Notes: generated from the sequence alone by a model not told the origin. DNA of 47,155 bases from Oceanibaculum pacificum (GCF_001618175.1 NZ_LPXN01000098.1:1-47155), one strand, 5' to 3'; counted from the first letter of the stretch, positions 10,108 to 21,478 are shown. Program-made: numbers and translations.

Positions 10108-10833
10108 TCAGCCTTCCGCCGCGGTCTGGCCCTTGAACCCGGCAGCCACGACATACAGCTCCGCCGAATCGGCGCGGCTGGCCGGGGGTTTGGCGTGCTT
10201 CACGCTGGCGAAGCACTGCTTCATGCGGCTGAGCAGCGTGCCTTCGGTGCCGCCCTGGAACACCTTGCAGACGAACACGCCGTTCGGCGCCAGCACCTCG
10301 ATGGCGAATTCCAGCGCCATCTCGCACATGCCGATGATGCGCAGATGGTCGGTCTTGGTATGGCCGGTGGTCGGCGGCGCCATGTCGGACAGCACAACAT
10401 CGGCCGGCCCGCCCAGCGCCGCCTTCAGCCGCTCCGGCGCCTCATCGGCCAGGAAATCCTGCAACAGCACCTCGACGCCCGGCAACTCGTCCATCGGTAG
10501 GATATCGAGCGCCACGATCTTCGCGCCCGGCACCCGCTCCGCCGCCACCTGGCTCCAGCCGCCAGGAGCCGCCCCCAGATCGACGATGCGCTTGGCGCCC
10601 TTGAAGAAACCGAACTTCTCGTCGAGCTGCACGATCTTAAAGGCCGCGCGCGAGCGATAGCCCTGGCGCTTGGCCTCCGCCACATAGGGGTCGTTGAGCT
10701 GGCGCTGCAGCCACAGGGTCGAGGAATGCGTGCGCTTGCGCGCGGTCTTCACCCGCACGGCGACCTGGCGCTGGCCGCTCCCGCCGCCGCTATTGCCCCC
10801 GCCCCGCCCTGACGATCCTCGTCCGCGGCTCAT
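10108..10833 (-). CDS. rlmE: 23S rRNA (uridine(2552)-2'-O)-methyltransferase RlmE
   Basis: FtsJ/RrmJ-type S-adenosylmethionine-dependent methyltransferase that modifies U2552 in the ribosomal A loop during 50S assembly. From ATG 10833 it is 241 aa; an upstream GTG at 10842 would remove the space needed for the GGAG ribosome site, so it is rejected. The N-terminus is a Gly/Ser/Arg-rich basic tail (about 1-25) suited to RNA contact. The Rossmann core has the SAM motif VDLGAAPGGW. The catalytic K-D-K-E tetrad is suggested by the Lys in RSRAAFK, Asp in LSDMAPP, Lys in VCKVFQGG and a downstream Glu. It follows ppx by about 20 bases on the same strand. Confidence 0.95.
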   Translation of the reverse strand: MSRGRGSSGRGGGNSGGGSGQRQVAVRVKTARKRTHSSTLWLQRQLNDPYVAEAKRQGYRSRAAFKIVQLDEKFGFFKGAKRIVDLGAAPGGWSQVAAERVPGAKIVALDILPMDELPGVEVLLQDFLADEAPERLKAALGGPADVVLSDMAPPTTGHTKTDHLRIIGMCEMALEFAIEVLAPNGVFVCKVFQGGTEGTLLSRMKQCFASVKHAKPPASRADSAELYVVAAGFKGQTAAEG

Positions 10834-10854
10834 GCCGAACACTCCATTGTCTGC

Positions 10855-11961
10855 TTACAGGGCGATGCGGCGATAGGCCTGGTGGTCGCGCCGGCGCGTG
10901 GCTTCGTGCCGGGCCAAGAGGCCGAACAGGATGCCTTCGCGCACCCCACGGTCGCCGACGCGCAGCCGGCCCACCGGCCAGCGCCGGCAGATCGCGTCCA
11001 GGATGGCGCAGCCGGCCAGCACCAGATCGGCCCGGTCCTGGCCGATACAGGGCTGCGCCGCCCGGCCGGCGTAATCCAGATCGACCAGCCGGCGGGTCAT
11101 GGCGTTCACCTGATCGAAGCCCAGGAAGGTGCCATCGACCTTGGAGCGGTCATAGCGTGGCAGCCCCAGATGCATGCCGGCCAGCGTCGTCACCGTGCCG
11201 GAGGTGCCAAGCATCTGCACCTCGCCGGCCTGAATGCGCTTGCCGATGGAGCAGATCGCCTCGAACTTCTCCAGATGCGGCGAAACCTCGGTCACCATCG
11301 CCTCGTAGATCGCCGGGCCGACATGCTTGCCGCCGAACTGCTCGGCCAGCGTGACGACGCCGAGCGGGATGGAGACGATTTTGCGCAGCTCGTAATCGCG
11401 CTCGCCCTCCAGCCGGAAGAACGACACCTCGGTGGAGCCGCCGCCGATATCGAACACCAGCCCGTAAGGCGTGCGCCGGTCGAGCAGCGGCACGCAGCCG
11501 GCGACGGCCAGGGCCGCCTCCTCCTCGGTCGAGATGATCTCGATATCCAGGCCGGTTTCGCGCTTTACCCGCTGCAGGAAGCCTTCGCAATTGGTGGCGC
11601 GGCGGCAGGCCTCGGTCGCCACCACGCGCGACAGGCTGACATTGCGCCGGCGCATCTTGTCGGCGCAGATGCGCAGCGCATCGACCGTGCGGTCCATCGC
11701 CGCCTGGGACAAAAGACCCGAATGGCAGATGCCCTCGCCCAGCCGCACGATCCGCGAAAACGCGTCGATCACGCGGAAGCCCTCGCAGGCATGGTCGCGC
11801 CGCGCCGGCTTGGCGATCAGCAGCCGGCAGTTATTGGTGCCGAGATCGAGCGCCGCCAGAACCGGTGCACCAGAAGAGGCAGCAGCCGACGGCAACGGCG
11901 CGGCGAGGCCCACAGCCCCTCCCCGTTCGTCCTTCGCCCCATATGGCTTGCTGATACTCAT
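10855..11961 (-). CDS. Ppx/GppA-family exopolyphosphatase / pppGpp phosphatase
   Basis: Actin-like ASKHA-fold phosphohydrolase of the Ppx/GppA family, acting on polyphosphate or on pppGpp. Phosphate-binding and ATPase-like motifs are ALDLGTNNCRLL at the N-terminus, FDIGGGSTE in the middle and LGTSGTVTTLAG later. At about 369 aa from ATG 11961 it is the short, single-module form without an extra HD domain, so which substrate it uses is open. Start choice is uncertain: the frame is open to TTG 12000 with ATG 11994. However, AT-rich DNA with a TATTAT -10 candidate (12004-12009) lies just upstream of 12000, which favours the internal ATG. It heads the run ppx-rlmE-guaB-GNAT-guaA. Confidence 0.9.
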   Translation of the reverse strand: MSISKPYGAKDERGGAVGLAAPLPSAAASSGAPVLAALDLGTNNCRLLIAKPARRDHACEGFRVIDAFSRIVRLGEGICHSGLLSQAAMDRTVDALRICADKMRRRNVSLSRVVATEACRRATNCEGFLQRVKRETGLDIEIISTEEEAALAVAGCVPLLDRRTPYGLVFDIGGGSTEVSFFRLEGERDYELRKIVSIPLGVVTLAEQFGGKHVGPAIYEAMVTEVSPHLEKFEAICSIGKRIQAGEVQMLGTSGTVTTLAGMHLGLPRYDRSKVDGTFLGFDQVNAMTRRLVDLDYAGRAAQPCIGQDRADLVLAGCAILDAICRRWPVGRLRVGDRGVREGILFGLLARHEATRRRDHQAYRRIAL

Positions 11962-12209
11962 GCGGTCCGACGGAATCCTTGGCGTGCCGTACATAGTCAA
12001 CGGATAATAGAACGTATTTTAAATAATTTATATACGCTCTCCGCATTTTCCAGCATGCGGTATATGCATCGTATACGGACCCGCCCCCAAGCTCCAGCCC
12101 CCAGGGCCGCCGCCGCCTGAACCCGGCTAAAATGCCGCGCCAGGAGGCCGCGCCCGCCGTTCCTTCTCCCGGTCCCGCTCCCGGCCCCCGAAGACTGCGC
12201 GTTTGGGGG

Positions 12210-12238
12210 TTAACAAGCCCGAATTCTTGTGATAGACA
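12210..12238 (+). promoter_or_regulatory. Candidate promoter of tRNA-Gln
   Basis: TTAACA (12210-12215) and TAGACA (12233-12238) are 17 bases apart and end 73 bases before the tRNA. The -35 is good, the -10 weak. In the surrounding gene-free stretch 12001-12311 I see only the AT-rich ppx leader (12001-12060) and GC-rich sequence without a supported gene. Confidence 0.3.
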
Positions 12239-12311
12239 ACCGCCCTCTCGTGGGCAGGGACCTGCCGCGGCTGTCCGCACCGCCGGACCAGCCGGTCTCC
12301 TGCCCCCCGGT

Positions 12312-12385
12312 TGGGGGATCGTCTAGCGGTAGGACTACGGACTCTGACTCCGTCAACCCTGGTTCGAATCCAGGTCCCCCAGCCA
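12312..12385 (+). tRNA. tRNA-Gln(CTG)
   Basis: A 74-base cloverleaf with encoded CCA (12383-12385). The 7-bp acceptor stem is TGGGGGA/TCCCCCA. The anticodon stem ACGGA/TCCGT encloses loop CTCTGAC with anticodon CTG at 12344-12346. The T arm contains GGTTCGAATCC. A T-rich run (12391-12405) follows and may end transcription. Confidence 0.97.
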
Positions 12386-12525
12386 ACTCTAATTTTCTTT
12401 TTTAAATTCAATGCTCTACAGCACTCCGTGAGTGACTGCTAGTACAGGTTTCTAGCACATGTCGCTATGACACACGGCCTGCCGATATTTGGGCGGCCGG
12501 CCCCTCACAGAAGGGATTCTTCAGC

Positions 12526-12678
12526 ATGCTTACGCCTATCAGAAATACCAAAGCCGGCCACCGGCGCTTCAGCCTGAGGCTGGAGGAGACGAGATTGTCG
12601 CTATTGCCCGTAGCCTTGATCGCCTCCCACCCGTCCGCTGCTATTGCTCAGGCTGCCAGCCGCCGCCCAGGGCGGTGA
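12526..12678 (+). pseudogene. Short ORF resembling a signal peptide, probable remnant
   Basis: ATG 12526 has an AAGGGA ribosome site and opens a 50-codon frame ending at TGA 12676-12678. The product has a basic N-terminus, a hydrophobic core (LSLLPVALIAS) and an Ala-x-Ala-like end (AAIAQA), as in a secretion signal, then only about eight residues. Its end overlaps the 3' end of the opposite efflux gene by 38 bases. It may be the front of a lost exported protein or a small exported peptide. Apart from it, nothing is seen between the tRNA (12385) and 12640. Confidence 0.25.
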
Positions 12679-14062
12679 CGAGCTGGATGGAGGCAGCCAG
12701 GCGGTCGGCGCGGATTTCCAGGGCGGTGCGGCGGCTGGTAAAGGTCAGGTTCTGCGCCACCGAGACTTCCAGAAACGTCACCAGCCCGGCGCGATAGCGG
12801 TTGGTGACCACGCGCTCATTCTCCTCCGCCAACTCGACCAGGCGCTGCTGCTGCACCGCCTTCTCGGCCAGCGTCTGCAACGAGGCCAGCGCATCCTCGA
12901 CCTCCCGCATGCCGGTAAGGAAGGTTTCGCGATAGGCGGCGACCTGCTCGTCATATTGCGCGCGGGTCTGTTCCAGAACGGCGCTGCGCCGGCCGCCATC
13001 GAACAGGGTCAGCGCCAGCGCCGGGCCCAGCGACCAGAAGAATTGCGGCGCGTTCAGCAGGTCGGTGAAGCGCCCTTCCTGCAAGCCCGCCTGGGCGCTA
13101 AGCGTGATGTCCGGATACCAGGCGGTCTCCGCCACGCCGATGCGGGCATTGGCGGCGGCGACCTGCCGCTCGGCCGCCACCACATCCGGCCGGCGGGCCA
13201 GCAGGGAGGCCGGCAATTGCGCCGGCACCGGCGGCGGCGGCGGCAATTCGGCGGTCAGTTCCAGGCCGAAGCCGGCGGGCGGGCCGCCCAGCAGCACGGC
13301 GATGGCGTTTTCCTCCAGCAGGCGCTGGCGCTGCAGATCGGATTTCTGGGTGCGCAGCGATTGCAGCTGGGTTTCCGACTGGATCACGTCGGCGCGGGCG
13401 ACCAGACCGGCGGCATATTGATTGCGCGTCAGCGCCAGCGAGCGGGCATAGGCCTCCATCGTCTGGTTCAGCAGGTCCATATAGCGGTCGATGGCGCGAA
13501 TCCGCATATAGGCCTGCGCCGCCGTCGCCTGAATGCCGAGGCGGATGGCGGCCAGATCGGCGGCGCTGCTGTCGATGGCGGCCCGGTCGGCCTCGGTCTG
13601 GCGGCGCACGCGGCCCCACAGATCGGGCATCCAGCTTACCGTCGTCCCAACCTCATAGCGCGTGCCGTCGATGCTGGAGCCGCCGCTGCGCCCACCCCCC
13701 CCGCCGCCACTGCCGCCGCTGCGCTGAACCCCGGACGAGCCCTCGACCTGCACCTGCCCGTCGGCCCGCGAGACCTGAAGCTGCGCCTGCGCCTGGCGAT
13801 AGCGCGCCTGCGCCTGCGCCACCGACTGGTTGGACTCGGCCACCAGCCGCATCATCCGGTCCAGCTGCGGGTCGCTATAGACGGCCCACCAGGGCGCGTT
13901 GGGCTGGGGCTGGGCGGCGTCAGGCAGGCTGCGCCAGCCGCCCTCATGCTTATAGGCGGCGGGCAGCGGAACCGCCGGGCGGCTGTAATCCGGCCCCATC
14001 GTGCAGCCAAGGGCGAAGAGCGGCAGGGCAAGCAGGATCCGGCGGAAACGGGCGAGGCTCAT
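12641..14062 (-). CDS. Efflux outer membrane factor, NodT/OprM-like lipoprotein
   Basis: Outer membrane channel of a tripartite RND pump, 473 aa from ATG 14062. The signal peptide ends in a lipobox LFALGC with lipidated Cys20. Two TolC-type repeats follow (helical hairpins with periodic Ala/Gln/Leu, for instance near the QSVAQAQARYRQAQAQLQ region and again after FDGGRRSAVLEQTRAQY). A low-complexity Gly/Ser loop (SGGSGGGGGGRSGGSS) occurs before the first repeat and is unusual. The start overlaps the mdtC stop as ATGA, so it is the last gene of the mdtABC-like operon. An upstream in-frame start would lie within mdtC and add no signal peptide character. Confidence 0.93.
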   Translation of the reverse strand: MSLARFRRILLALPLFALGCTMGPDYSRPAVPLPAAYKHEGGWRSLPDAAQPQPNAPWWAVYSDPQLDRMMRLVAESNQSVAQAQARYRQAQAQLQVSRADGQVQVEGSSGVQRSGGSGGGGGGRSGGSSIDGTRYEVGTTVSWMPDLWGRVRRQTEADRAAIDSSAADLAAIRLGIQATAAQAYMRIRAIDRYMDLLNQTMEAYARSLALTRNQYAAGLVARADVIQSETQLQSLRTQKSDLQRQRLLEENAIAVLLGGPPAGFGLELTAELPPPPPVPAQLPASLLARRPDVVAAERQVAAANARIGVAETAWYPDITLSAQAGLQEGRFTDLLNAPQFFWSLGPALALTLFDGGRRSAVLEQTRAQYDEQVAAYRETFLTGMREVEDALASLQTLAEKAVQQQRLVELAEENERVVTNRYRAGLVTFLEVSVAQNLTFTSRRTALEIRADRLAASIQLVTALGGGWQPEQ

Positions 14063-17000
14063 GAGGCATATCCCGAGCGGGCGGCGCGGCGTAGGCTCCA
14101 AAGCCGGAGCCGTTCGAAATAGAGGTAGACGACAGGCGTGGTGTAGAGCGTGAGAAGCTGGCTGACAGCCAGCCCGCCAATGATCGCCACCCCGAGCGGC
14201 TGGCGCATTTCCGAGCCCTCGCCGATGCCCATGGCCAGCGGCACCGCGCCCAGCACCATCGCGCCGGTGGTCATCAGGATCGGCCGCAGCCGCAGCAGGG
14301 CGGCGCGATGGATCGCCTCGGCCGGCGTCAGCCCGTCGCGGCGTTCCGCCTCCAGCGCGAAATCGACCATCAGGATCGCGTTCTTCATGACGATGCCGAT
14401 CAGCAGGAACAATCCCAGCAGGGCGATCAGGCTGAATTCGATGCCGCCGGCCCGCAGCGCCAGCAACGCGCCAACCCCGGCCGAGGGCAGCGTCGACAGA
14501 ATGGTCAGCGGGTGCAGGGTGCTTTCATACAGCACCCCCAGCAGCAGATAGACCGTTAGCAGCACACCGGCGATCAGCCAGGGCTGCGCGTCCATGCTCT
14601 GTTGCAGGCCGCGCGCGCGGCCGCCCATGCGGGCCTGCACCTCGGTCGGCAGCATCACCTCCGCCAGCATGCGGTCGATCGCCTCGGACGCCTGTTGCGT
14701 ATCCACGCCGGGGGCCAGGGAATAGCCGATGCCGGTCGCCGCGAATTGCGAGTCATGATAGATGCGGTCGTCCCCCAGCCCATAGCTGTAGCGGGTAAAG
14801 GCGGAGAGCGGCACCCGCGCGCCATCCGCCGTGATCGCCTGAAGCTGCTCCAGCACGGCCGGCTGGGCGGTATAGCCGGGCGCCAGCTCCATCACCACGC
14901 GGTACTGGTTCTGGTTGTCGTACAGCGTGGCGACCTGGCGCTGCGAGAAGGAATTGCCCAGGATCGACGCGATGGTCTGGGTATCGACGCCCAGTCGACG
15001 CGCCGCGTCGCGGTCGATCTCCAGCATCACCTGCTGCGTGCCCTCGTCGCCGACCGCGTCGACATCGACCAGTTCCGGCATGTTCTGCATCGCCTCGGAG
15101 ACACGGCGCGACCAGCGTTGCAGCAACGCCAGATCGTCGGCCATCAGCACCAGCTCCGACTGACTCTGGTTGAACGACAGGCCGAACTGGATGTCCTGGT
15201 CAACATTCAGGATCAGGATGCCGCCCGGCACCGGCGGCACCTTGGCGCGGATGCGGTCGATCACCTGCTGCGCGCTGACACCGCGCTCGGCCAGCGGCTT
15301 CAGCCGCACGGTCAGGCGGGCATTGCTGACGCCGCCGCCATCGCCGCTGGTGCCGACCACGTCCCGCACCGCCGGGTCGGCCAGCAGCAGCCGGCGATAG
15401 GCCTCGATCTTCGGCTGCATCACCTGGAAGGAAAAACCGTCATCACCGCGCACGAAGCCGCGGATCTGCCCGGTATCCTGCTGCGGCAGCAGCCCTTTCG
15501 GCGCGCTGATATACAGATAGACGTTCAGGCCGATGACCGCCCCCAGCAGCAGCAGGATCACCGGTCCATGCCGTAGCGACCAGCTCAGGCTATCGGCATA
15601 CAGTGCTTTCAGCTCGCCGAACACGGCGCCGGCGCCCCGCGCCAGCCGGCCTGACGGCCGCTCCGCACGGGGGGGCAGCAGATGCGCGCACAGGCTGGGC
15701 GTCAGGGTCAGCGACAGCAGCAGCGAGATCAGGATGGCGGCGGTGAGCGTAATCGAGAATTCGCGGAATAGCCGCTCGATCAGCCCGCCCATGAACAGGA
15801 TCGACAGGAACACAGCCACCAGCGAGAAATTCATCGCCAGCAGGGTGAAATTCACTTCCGCCGCGCCGCGCAGCGCTGCGCGGTACGGGGCCATGCCGCG
15901 CTCGATATGGCGCTGCACATTCTCCAGCACCACGATGGCGTCGTCGACCACCAGGCCGGCCGCCACGATCAGCGCCATCAGCGACAGGTTGTTCAGTGAG
16001 AAACCATAGAGATACATCACCGCATAGGTGCCGATCAGCGACACCGGGATCGCCAGGGTGGGGATCAGCGCGGTACGCAGGCTGCCCAGGAACATCCACA
16101 CCACCAGCACGACCAGCAGGGCGGAGATCAGCAGGGTGATCTGCGCTTCCTTCAGCGTCGCCCGAATCCCGGGCGAACGATCCATCACCACGCTCAGCGT
16201 CGCATCGGCCGGCAGCAGGGCGCGCAGGGCGGGCAATTGCGCATCGATGGCGTCGATGGTCTCGACGATATTGGCCCCGGTCTGGCGGCTGATCATCAGC
16301 ACCACCGCCGGCTGATTATTATGGAAGCCGCTGCGGTAGCGGTTCTCCACCGAATCGGTCACCGTCGCCACGTCGCCCAGCCGCACCGCCGCCCCATCCT
16401 GCCAGCGGATCACCAGGGGCGCGTACTCGGCCGCCCGGCGCAAGGAGTCGCTGGTGTTCAGCTGCCAGCGCCGCTCGCCGCCCTCAAGCTGGCCCAGCGG
16501 GCGCACCGGGTTGGCCTGGGCGATGGCGGTCCGCACCTCGTCCAGCGCGATACCGTAATGCGCCAGCATGCCGGGATTAAGCTGTACCCGCACCGCCGGC
16601 AGCGAGGCGCCGCCCAGGCTGACCTCGCCAACGCCGGTGATCTGCGCGATCTTCTGCGCCAGCACGGTGGAGGCAAGATCGTAGATCTGCCCTGGCGACA
16701 GATTGGGCGAACTGATCGCCAGCGCCATGATCGGCGCCTGTGACGGGTTGATCTTCCGATAGGTCGGCAGATTGGGCATGCCGCTGGGCAACTGGTTGCG
16801 CACCGCGTTGATCGCCGCCTGCACGTCGCGCGCGGCGTCGTGAATATCACGCCCCAGCTCGAACTGCAGGATGATGCTGGCCGTGCCCTGGGCGCTGGAA
16901 GAGGTCAGCGCCGAGATGCCGGCGATGCTGCCCAGCGCGCGCTCCAGTGGCGTGGAGACAGTGGCCGCCATGCTTTCCGGGCTGGCCCCCGGCAGAGTGG

Positions 17001-17145
17001 CGGTGACCACGATGGTGGGAAAATCGACTTGCGGCAGGGGCGACACCGGCAACAGCCGCCAGGCCGTCAGGCCGACCAGAACCAGCGCCAGCGCCATCAG
17101 CGCGCTGCCGATCGGCCGCCGGATGAAGGGCCGGGCGATATTCAT
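14059..17145 (-). CDS. mdtC: RND multidrug efflux permease, MdtC-like
   Basis: Inner membrane proton/drug antiporter of the RND superfamily, 1028 aa with 12 predicted membrane segments and two large periplasmic loops. The N-terminus ([31 protein letters not shown]) tracks MdtC of Escherichia coli closely. The proton-relay Asp pair is present in [12 protein letters not shown] near residue 400. In MdtABC-type pumps MdtC forms a heterotrimer with MdtB. The start ATG overlaps the mdtB stop and the stop overlaps the outer membrane factor start, each by four bases, giving strictly coupled expression. In family members MdtC is tied to drug-binding function. MuxC is the Pseudomonas name for the same protein. 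Confidence 0.95.
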   Translation of the reverse strand: MNIARPFIRRPIGSALMALALVLVGLTAWRLLPVSPLPQVDFPTIVVTATLPGASPESMAATVSTPLERALGSIAGISALTSSSAQGTASIILQFELGRDIHDAARDVQAAINAVRNQLPSGMPNLPTYRKINPSQAPIMALAISSPNLSPGQIYDLASTVLAQKIAQITGVGEVSLGGASLPAVRVQLNPGMLAHYGIALDEVRTAIAQANPVRPLGQLEGGERRWQLNTSDSLRRAAEYAPLVIRWQDGAAVRLGDVATVTDSVENRYRSGFHNNQPAVVLMISRQTGANIVETIDAIDAQLPALRALLPADATLSVVMDRSPGIRATLKEAQITLLISALLVVLVVWMFLGSLRTALIPTLAIPVSLIGTYAVMYLYGFSLNNLSLMALIVAAGLVVDDAIVVLENVQRHIERGMAPYRAALRGAAEVNFTLLAMNFSLVAVFLSILFMGGLIERLFREFSITLTAAILISLLLSLTLTPSLCAHLLPPRAERPSGRLARGAGAVFGELKALYADSLSWSLRHGPVILLLLGAVIGLNVYLYISAPKGLLPQQDTGQIRGFVRGDDGFSFQVMQPKIEAYRRLLLADPAVRDVVGTSGDGGGVSNARLTVRLKPLAERGVSAQQVIDRIRAKVPPVPGGILILNVDQDIQFGLSFNQSQSELVLMADDLALLQRWSRRVSEAMQNMPELVDVDAVGDEGTQQVMLEIDRDAARRLGVDTQTIASILGNSFSQRQVATLYDNQNQYRVVMELAPGYTAQPAVLEQLQAITADGARVPLSAFTRYSYGLGDDRIYHDSQFAATGIGYSLAPGVDTQQASEAIDRMLAEVMLPTEVQARMGGRARGLQQSMDAQPWLIAGVLLTVYLLLGVLYESTLHPLTILSTLPSAGVGALLALRAGGIEFSLIALLGLFLLIGIVMKNAILMVDFALEAERRDGLTPAEAIHRAALLRLRPILMTTGAMVLGAVPLAMGIGEGSEMRQPLGVAIIGGLAVSQLLTLYTTPVVYLYFERLRLWSLRRAARSGYAS

Positions 17146-20100
17146 GCCGGCCGGTCGCCCGAGACCGCGACCGTTGCGTCCTTCCGCCGGCGGGTCAGCC
17201 GGTCGAAGAACAGATAGACCACCGGCGTGGTGAACAGCGTCAGCACCTGGCTGACCAGCAGCCCGCCGACCATGACCAGGCCCAGCGGCTGACGCAGCTC
17301 CGCCCCCGACCCGCTGGCCAGCATCAGCGGCAGCGCGCCGAAGAGGGCCGCCAGCGTGGTCATCAGGATCGGCCGGAACCGCAGCAAGGCCGCGCGGTGA
17401 ATCGCCTCGCGCGGGGTAAGCCCCTGATGGCGCTGCGCCTCCAGCGCGAAATCCACCATCATGATGCCGTTCTTCTTCACCAGCCCGATCAGCAGCACGA
17501 TGCCGATCACCGCGATCAAATCCAGCGGCTGGCCGGTCAACAACAGCGCCAGCAACGCGCCGACCGTCGCCGACGGTAGGGTGGACAGGATGGTGACGGG
17601 ATGGATCGTGCTCTCATACAGCACGCCCAGGACGATATACATCGTGACCACGGCGGCCAGGATCAGCCACAGCGTGTTCGACAGCGAGGCACGAAAGGCT
17701 TCGGCAGCGCCCTGGAATCGGCGCTCGACCTCGATCGGCAGGCCGATTTCCCGCTCCACCGCCTCGATGGCCGCCACGGCCTCGCCCAGCGAGACGCCCG
17801 CGGCCAAATTGAACGACACGGTCACCGCCGGGAATTGCGCCTGATGATTGATCAGCAGCTTTGCCGGCCGCTGCGACACCCGCGCCACCGACAGCAGCGG
17901 GACCGGCGTGCCATCCGGCGTCGGCAGATACACATCCTGCAGGGCCGGCAGCCCGGTGGCGTGGGCGGGATCGACCTCCAGAATCACCCGGTACTGGTTG
18001 GACTGGGTGAACATGGTGGAAATCTGCCGCTGGGCGAAGGCGCTTTGCAGCACGCTGACGATCTGGGTGACGTCGATACCCAGCCGGGCGGCCGCGTCAC
18101 GGTCGATATCGACATAGGCCTCCAGCCCGCCTTCCATCAGATCGTTGGCGACGTCCGCCAGCTCCGGCCGCTCGCGCAGCCCGGCCATCAGCGGGGCCAC
18201 CCAATCGGCCAGCACGTCGGAATCGGGATGGGTCAGGGTGAATTGGAACTGGGTGCGGCTGACCCGGTCCTCGATGGTCAGCTCCTGCACCGGCTGGAAC
18301 CAGGCGGTGATGCCCGACAGCCCATCGATCCGCTGGCGCAGCCGCGCGATGATCTGCGTTGCCGAGGCGTCGCGCTCCGCATGCGGCTTCAAATTGATCA
18401 GCATGCGGCCGCTGTTCAGCGTGGCGTTGCTGCCATCGACGCCGATGAAGGAGGACAGGTTCGCGACGGCCGGATCCTCCAGGATGCGCGCGGCCAGCGC
18501 CTGCTGGCGTTCCGCCATCGCGGCGAAGGATATCGATTGCGGCGCTTCCGTCACCGCCTGGATCACGCCGCTATCCTGCACCGGAAAGAACCCCTTGGGC
18601 ACGGCGAGGTAGAGAATGGCGGTCAGCGCCAGCGTCGCCATCATCGCCGCCATCGCCAGCGCGCGATGCGCCAGCACCCAATCGAGCCACCGCCCGTAGC
18701 GCGTTATCACCCGGTCCATCAGGCTGGGCTTCTCCGGGTCGGCCTGATGCGCCATGGCAGGCAGCATCCGGGCGCTCATCATCGGCGTCAGCGTCAGCGA
18801 CACCGCCAGCGAGATCAGGATGGCGATGGCCAGGGTGACGGCGAATTCATGGAACAGCCTTCCCACCACATCGCCCATGAACAGCAGCGGGATCAGCACC
18901 GCGACCAGCGAGACGGTCAGCGACACCAGGGTGAAGCTGATCTCCGCCGCCCCCTTCAGCGCCGCCTGCATCGGCGACAGCCCGGCCTCCCGGTGCCGGG
19001 CGATGTTCTCCAGCATGACGATGGCGTCGTCGACCACGAAGCCGGTGGCGATGGTCAGCGCCATCAGCGTCAGATTGTTGATCGAGAAGCCGGCCAGATA
19101 GATCACGCCGAAGGTGCCGACCAGCGACAGCGGCACCACCACGCTGGGAATGATCGTTGCCCGCGCATTGCGCAGGAAGGCGTAGGTCACCGCCACCACC
19201 AGCAGCACGGCGAAGATAAGCTCCTTCTGCACGTCGCGCACGGAAGCGCGGATGCTCTGCGTGCGGTCGGTCAGCACCGCCACCTCGACCGAGGCCGGCA
19301 GGCTGGCCGAAAGCTGTGGCAGCAATGCGCGCACCCGGTCGGCAACCTCGATCACATTGGCGCCCGGCTGGCGCTGGATGTTCAGCAGGACCGCCGGCAC
19401 CTTGTCCGACCAGGCGGCGAGGAACCGATCCTCCGCCCCGTCGACCACCTTGGCGACATCGCCCAGCCGCAGCGCCCCGCCTTCGCTCCAGGTCAGGATC
19501 AGGCGGCGATAGCCCTCGGCCGTGCGGATCTGGTCATTGGCGTCCAGCATGGTCGTGCGGTACGGCCCGTCGAAACTGCCCTTGGCCTGGTTTGCATTGG
19601 CGTTGGCGATGACGGTCCGCACATCCTCCATGGTCAGGCCGGCGGCGGCCAGCGCGCCGGGATTGGCCTGTACGCGGATCGCCGGGCGCTGCCCGCCGGC
19701 CAGGCTGACCAGCCCGACGCCGGAGACTTGCGCCAGCTTCTGCGCCATGCGGGTATCCACCAGATCGTACACCGCCGGCAAAGCCAGCGTTGGCGAGGTG
19801 ATCGCCAGCGTGAGGATCGGCGCATCGGCCGGATTGACCTTGCGATAGATCGGCGGCACCGGCAGATCGGCCGGCAGCAGGCTGTTGGCGGTGGCCAGCG
19901 CCGACTGCACCTCCTGCTCGGCGACGCCCAGATCGACCGTCAGCGCGAATTGCAGGGTGATGACCGAGGCCCCGCCGGAACTGCTGGAGGACATCTGCTT
20001 CAGGCCGGGTATCTGGCCCAGCCGGCGCTCCAGTGGCGCCGTGATGGTGCGCGCGGTCACGTCCGGGCTGGCCCCGGGATGGAAGGTGAATACCTGGATG

Positions 20101-20231
20101 ATCGGGTAATCGACCTGCGGCAGCGCCGCCACCGGCAGCATCCGCCAGGTCAGGATGCCGGACAGCAACAGCGCCAGCATCAGCAGCGAGGTGGCGACCG
20201 GTCGCAGGATGAAGAGGCGCGACAGGTTCAT
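17142..20231 (-). CDS. mdtB: RND multidrug efflux permease, MdtB-like
   Basis: Partner of MdtC in a heteromeric RND pump, 1029 aa. Sequence runs such as [21 protein letters not shown]-like [17 protein letters not shown] and [20 protein letters not shown] match MdtB/MuxB. The Asp pair of the proton relay is intact ([11 protein letters not shown], near residue 400). Twelve membrane helices and two periplasmic loops are expected. The gene begins 5 bases after the mdtA stop and its stop overlaps the mdtC start. The order adaptor-B-C-channel is that of muxABC-opmB. Having two distinct permeases in tandem is normal for this system and is not a recent duplication: the two proteins differ throughout. 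Confidence 0.95.
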   Translation of the reverse strand: MNLSRLFILRPVATSLLMLALLLSGILTWRMLPVAALPQVDYPIIQVFTFHPGASPDVTARTITAPLERRLGQIPGLKQMSSSSSGGASVITLQFALTVDLGVAEQEVQSALATANSLLPADLPVPPIYRKVNPADAPILTLAITSPTLALPAVYDLVDTRMAQKLAQVSGVGLVSLAGGQRPAIRVQANPGALAAAGLTMEDVRTVIANANANQAKGSFDGPYRTTMLDANDQIRTAEGYRRLILTWSEGGALRLGDVAKVVDGAEDRFLAAWSDKVPAVLLNIQRQPGANVIEVADRVRALLPQLSASLPASVEVAVLTDRTQSIRASVRDVQKELIFAVLLVVAVTYAFLRNARATIIPSVVVPLSLVGTFGVIYLAGFSINNLTLMALTIATGFVVDDAIVMLENIARHREAGLSPMQAALKGAAEISFTLVSLTVSLVAVLIPLLFMGDVVGRLFHEFAVTLAIAILISLAVSLTLTPMMSARMLPAMAHQADPEKPSLMDRVITRYGRWLDWVLAHRALAMAAMMATLALTAILYLAVPKGFFPVQDSGVIQAVTEAPQSISFAAMAERQQALAARILEDPAVANLSSFIGVDGSNATLNSGRMLINLKPHAERDASATQIIARLRQRIDGLSGITAWFQPVQELTIEDRVSRTQFQFTLTHPDSDVLADWVAPLMAGLRERPELADVANDLMEGGLEAYVDIDRDAAARLGIDVTQIVSVLQSAFAQRQISTMFTQSNQYRVILEVDPAHATGLPALQDVYLPTPDGTPVPLLSVARVSQRPAKLLINHQAQFPAVTVSFNLAAGVSLGEAVAAIEAVEREIGLPIEVERRFQGAAEAFRASLSNTLWLILAAVVTMYIVLGVLYESTIHPVTILSTLPSATVGALLALLLTGQPLDLIAVIGIVLLIGLVKKNGIMMVDFALEAQRHQGLTPREAIHRAALLRFRPILMTTLAALFGALPLMLASGSGAELRQPLGLVMVGGLLVSQVLTLFTTPVVYLFFDRLTRRRKDATVAVSGDRPA

Positions 20232-20236
20232 GGTCG

Positions 20237-21430
20237 TCAGCCGCCGCCGGGCTGCAGCACCGGGCTGGAAGGCGGCGGCGTGGTGACGACGGTGACCGCG
20301 CGGCCTTCGCGCAGCCGGTCCAGCCCTTCCAGCACCACCTGATCCTCAGCCTTAAGCCCCTCCAGCACCGCCGCGCGCTCGCCCGTCGAAGGACCCAGCC
20401 GGATCGGGCGGAGCACCGCCTTGCCCTCGGCGATCATATAGACATAGGTGCCTTGCGAACCGTATTGCACCGCATCGACCGGAATGGTCACGGCATCTTC
20501 CAGCGTGCGCACCCGCAGCCGCACATTCACGAACTGGTTGGGGAACAGCGCGTCGTCGCGATTATCGAACTGCGCCTTCAGCCGCAGCGTGCCGGTGGCC
20601 AGGTCGATCTGATTGTCCAGTGTGGTCAGCACGCCCTCGGCCAGCATCTGCTGCTCGTTGCGGTCCCAGGCCTCAACCGGCAGCAGACGGCCGGCGGCGT
20701 GAGCCTCGCGGATGGCGGGAAGCTGCACTTCCGGCACGGTGAACTGCACGCCGATGGGCTGCGTCTGGGTGATCGAGACAATGCCCTCGGCATCGCCGGT
20801 GGTGACCAGATTGCCGGCATCCACCCGGCGCAGGCCAAGCCGGCCGGCAATGGGGGCGACGATGCGGGTATAGTCGAGCTGCAGCTTGGCGTCGTCAACC
20901 TGCGCCTGGTCCGACATCAGCGTGCCGCGCAGCTGGTTGACCAGCGCCGCCTGTGTGTCGAGCTGCTGGCGGGCGATGGAATCCTGCTCGAACAGCCGGC
21001 GATAGACCGCCAGATCATTCTCCGCATTTTTCAACTGCGCCAGATTCTGCTGCTTCTGGCCTTCCGCCTGGGCCAGGCGGACGCGATAGGGTGCGGGGTC
21101 GATCTCGGCCAGAAGCTCGCCAGCCTTCACCCGCTCGCCTTCCTGGAACAGCACGCTCTGAAGCTGGCCGTCAACCCGGCTGCGCACCACCACATTGTTC
21201 AGCGGCGTCACCGTGCCGATGGCCTTCACCTCGACCGACAGGTTTTCCAGGCGCGCATCGACCACGCGCACCGGCACCGGCCCGGTCCAGGGGCTGGCGA
21301 CGCGCGCCGGCGGCGCGGCGGGCGCGCGCACGAGGAAATACCAGGCCAACCCGCCGGCCAGCGCGATCAGACAGAGCAATATCAGGGGGCGCAGTCTGCG
21401 ACCAGCGGGCGGGGCGACGGGATCGGTCAT
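20237..21430 (-). CDS. mdtA: RND efflux periplasmic adaptor, MdtA-like
   Basis: Membrane fusion protein linking the MdtBC permease to the outer membrane channel, 397 aa from ATG 21430. An N-terminal membrane anchor ([18 protein letters not shown], about 15-32) is followed by a lipoyl half-motif. A helical hairpin with many Gln and Asp residues ([15 protein letters not shown]) comes next, then a second lipoyl part and beta-barrel ([17 protein letters not shown]). The frame is open to 21484, but those 18 residues include two Cys and no family character. It is the first gene of the four-gene efflux operon. The 117-base gap before it carries a tandem 10-base repeat and a possible promoter (TTGCTT, 17 bases, TATCCG). 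Confidence 0.93.
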   Translation of the reverse strand: MTDPVAPPAGRRLRPLILLCLIALAGGLAWYFLVRAPAAPPARVASPWTGPVPVRVVDARLENLSVEVKAIGTVTPLNNVVVRSRVDGQLQSVLFQEGERVKAGELLAEIDPAPYRVRLAQAEGQKQQNLAQLKNAENDLAVYRRLFEQDSIARQQLDTQAALVNQLRGTLMSDQAQVDDAKLQLDYTRIVAPIAGRLGLRRVDAGNLVTTGDAEGIVSITQTQPIGVQFTVPEVQLPAIREAHAAGRLLPVEAWDRNEQQMLAEGVLTTLDNQIDLATGTLRLKAQFDNRDDALFPNQFVNVRLRVRTLEDAVTIPVDAVQYGSQGTYVYMIAEGKAVLRPIRLGPSTGERAAVLEGLKAEDQVVLEGLDRLREGRAVTVVTTPPPSSPVLQPGGG

Positions 21431-21478
21431 GGAAATCCAACATAGGGGACATCTGTGGCGCGACCAGCCTGACGGCAC

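Noticed and set aside
12132-12326. Pro/Gly/Arg-rich 64-codon frame before tRNA-Gln
   Set aside because: Low-complexity composition, no ribosome site, and it runs into the tRNA.
12641-20231. Recent duplication of the RND permease
   Set aside because: The two permeases differ throughout and match MdtC-like and MdtB-like types, the normal heteromeric arrangement.
17601-20342. Plus-strand open frame of 913 codons
   Set aside because: Exact shadow of mdtB and part of mdtA; the composition is dominated by Arg, His and Gln and has no motif.
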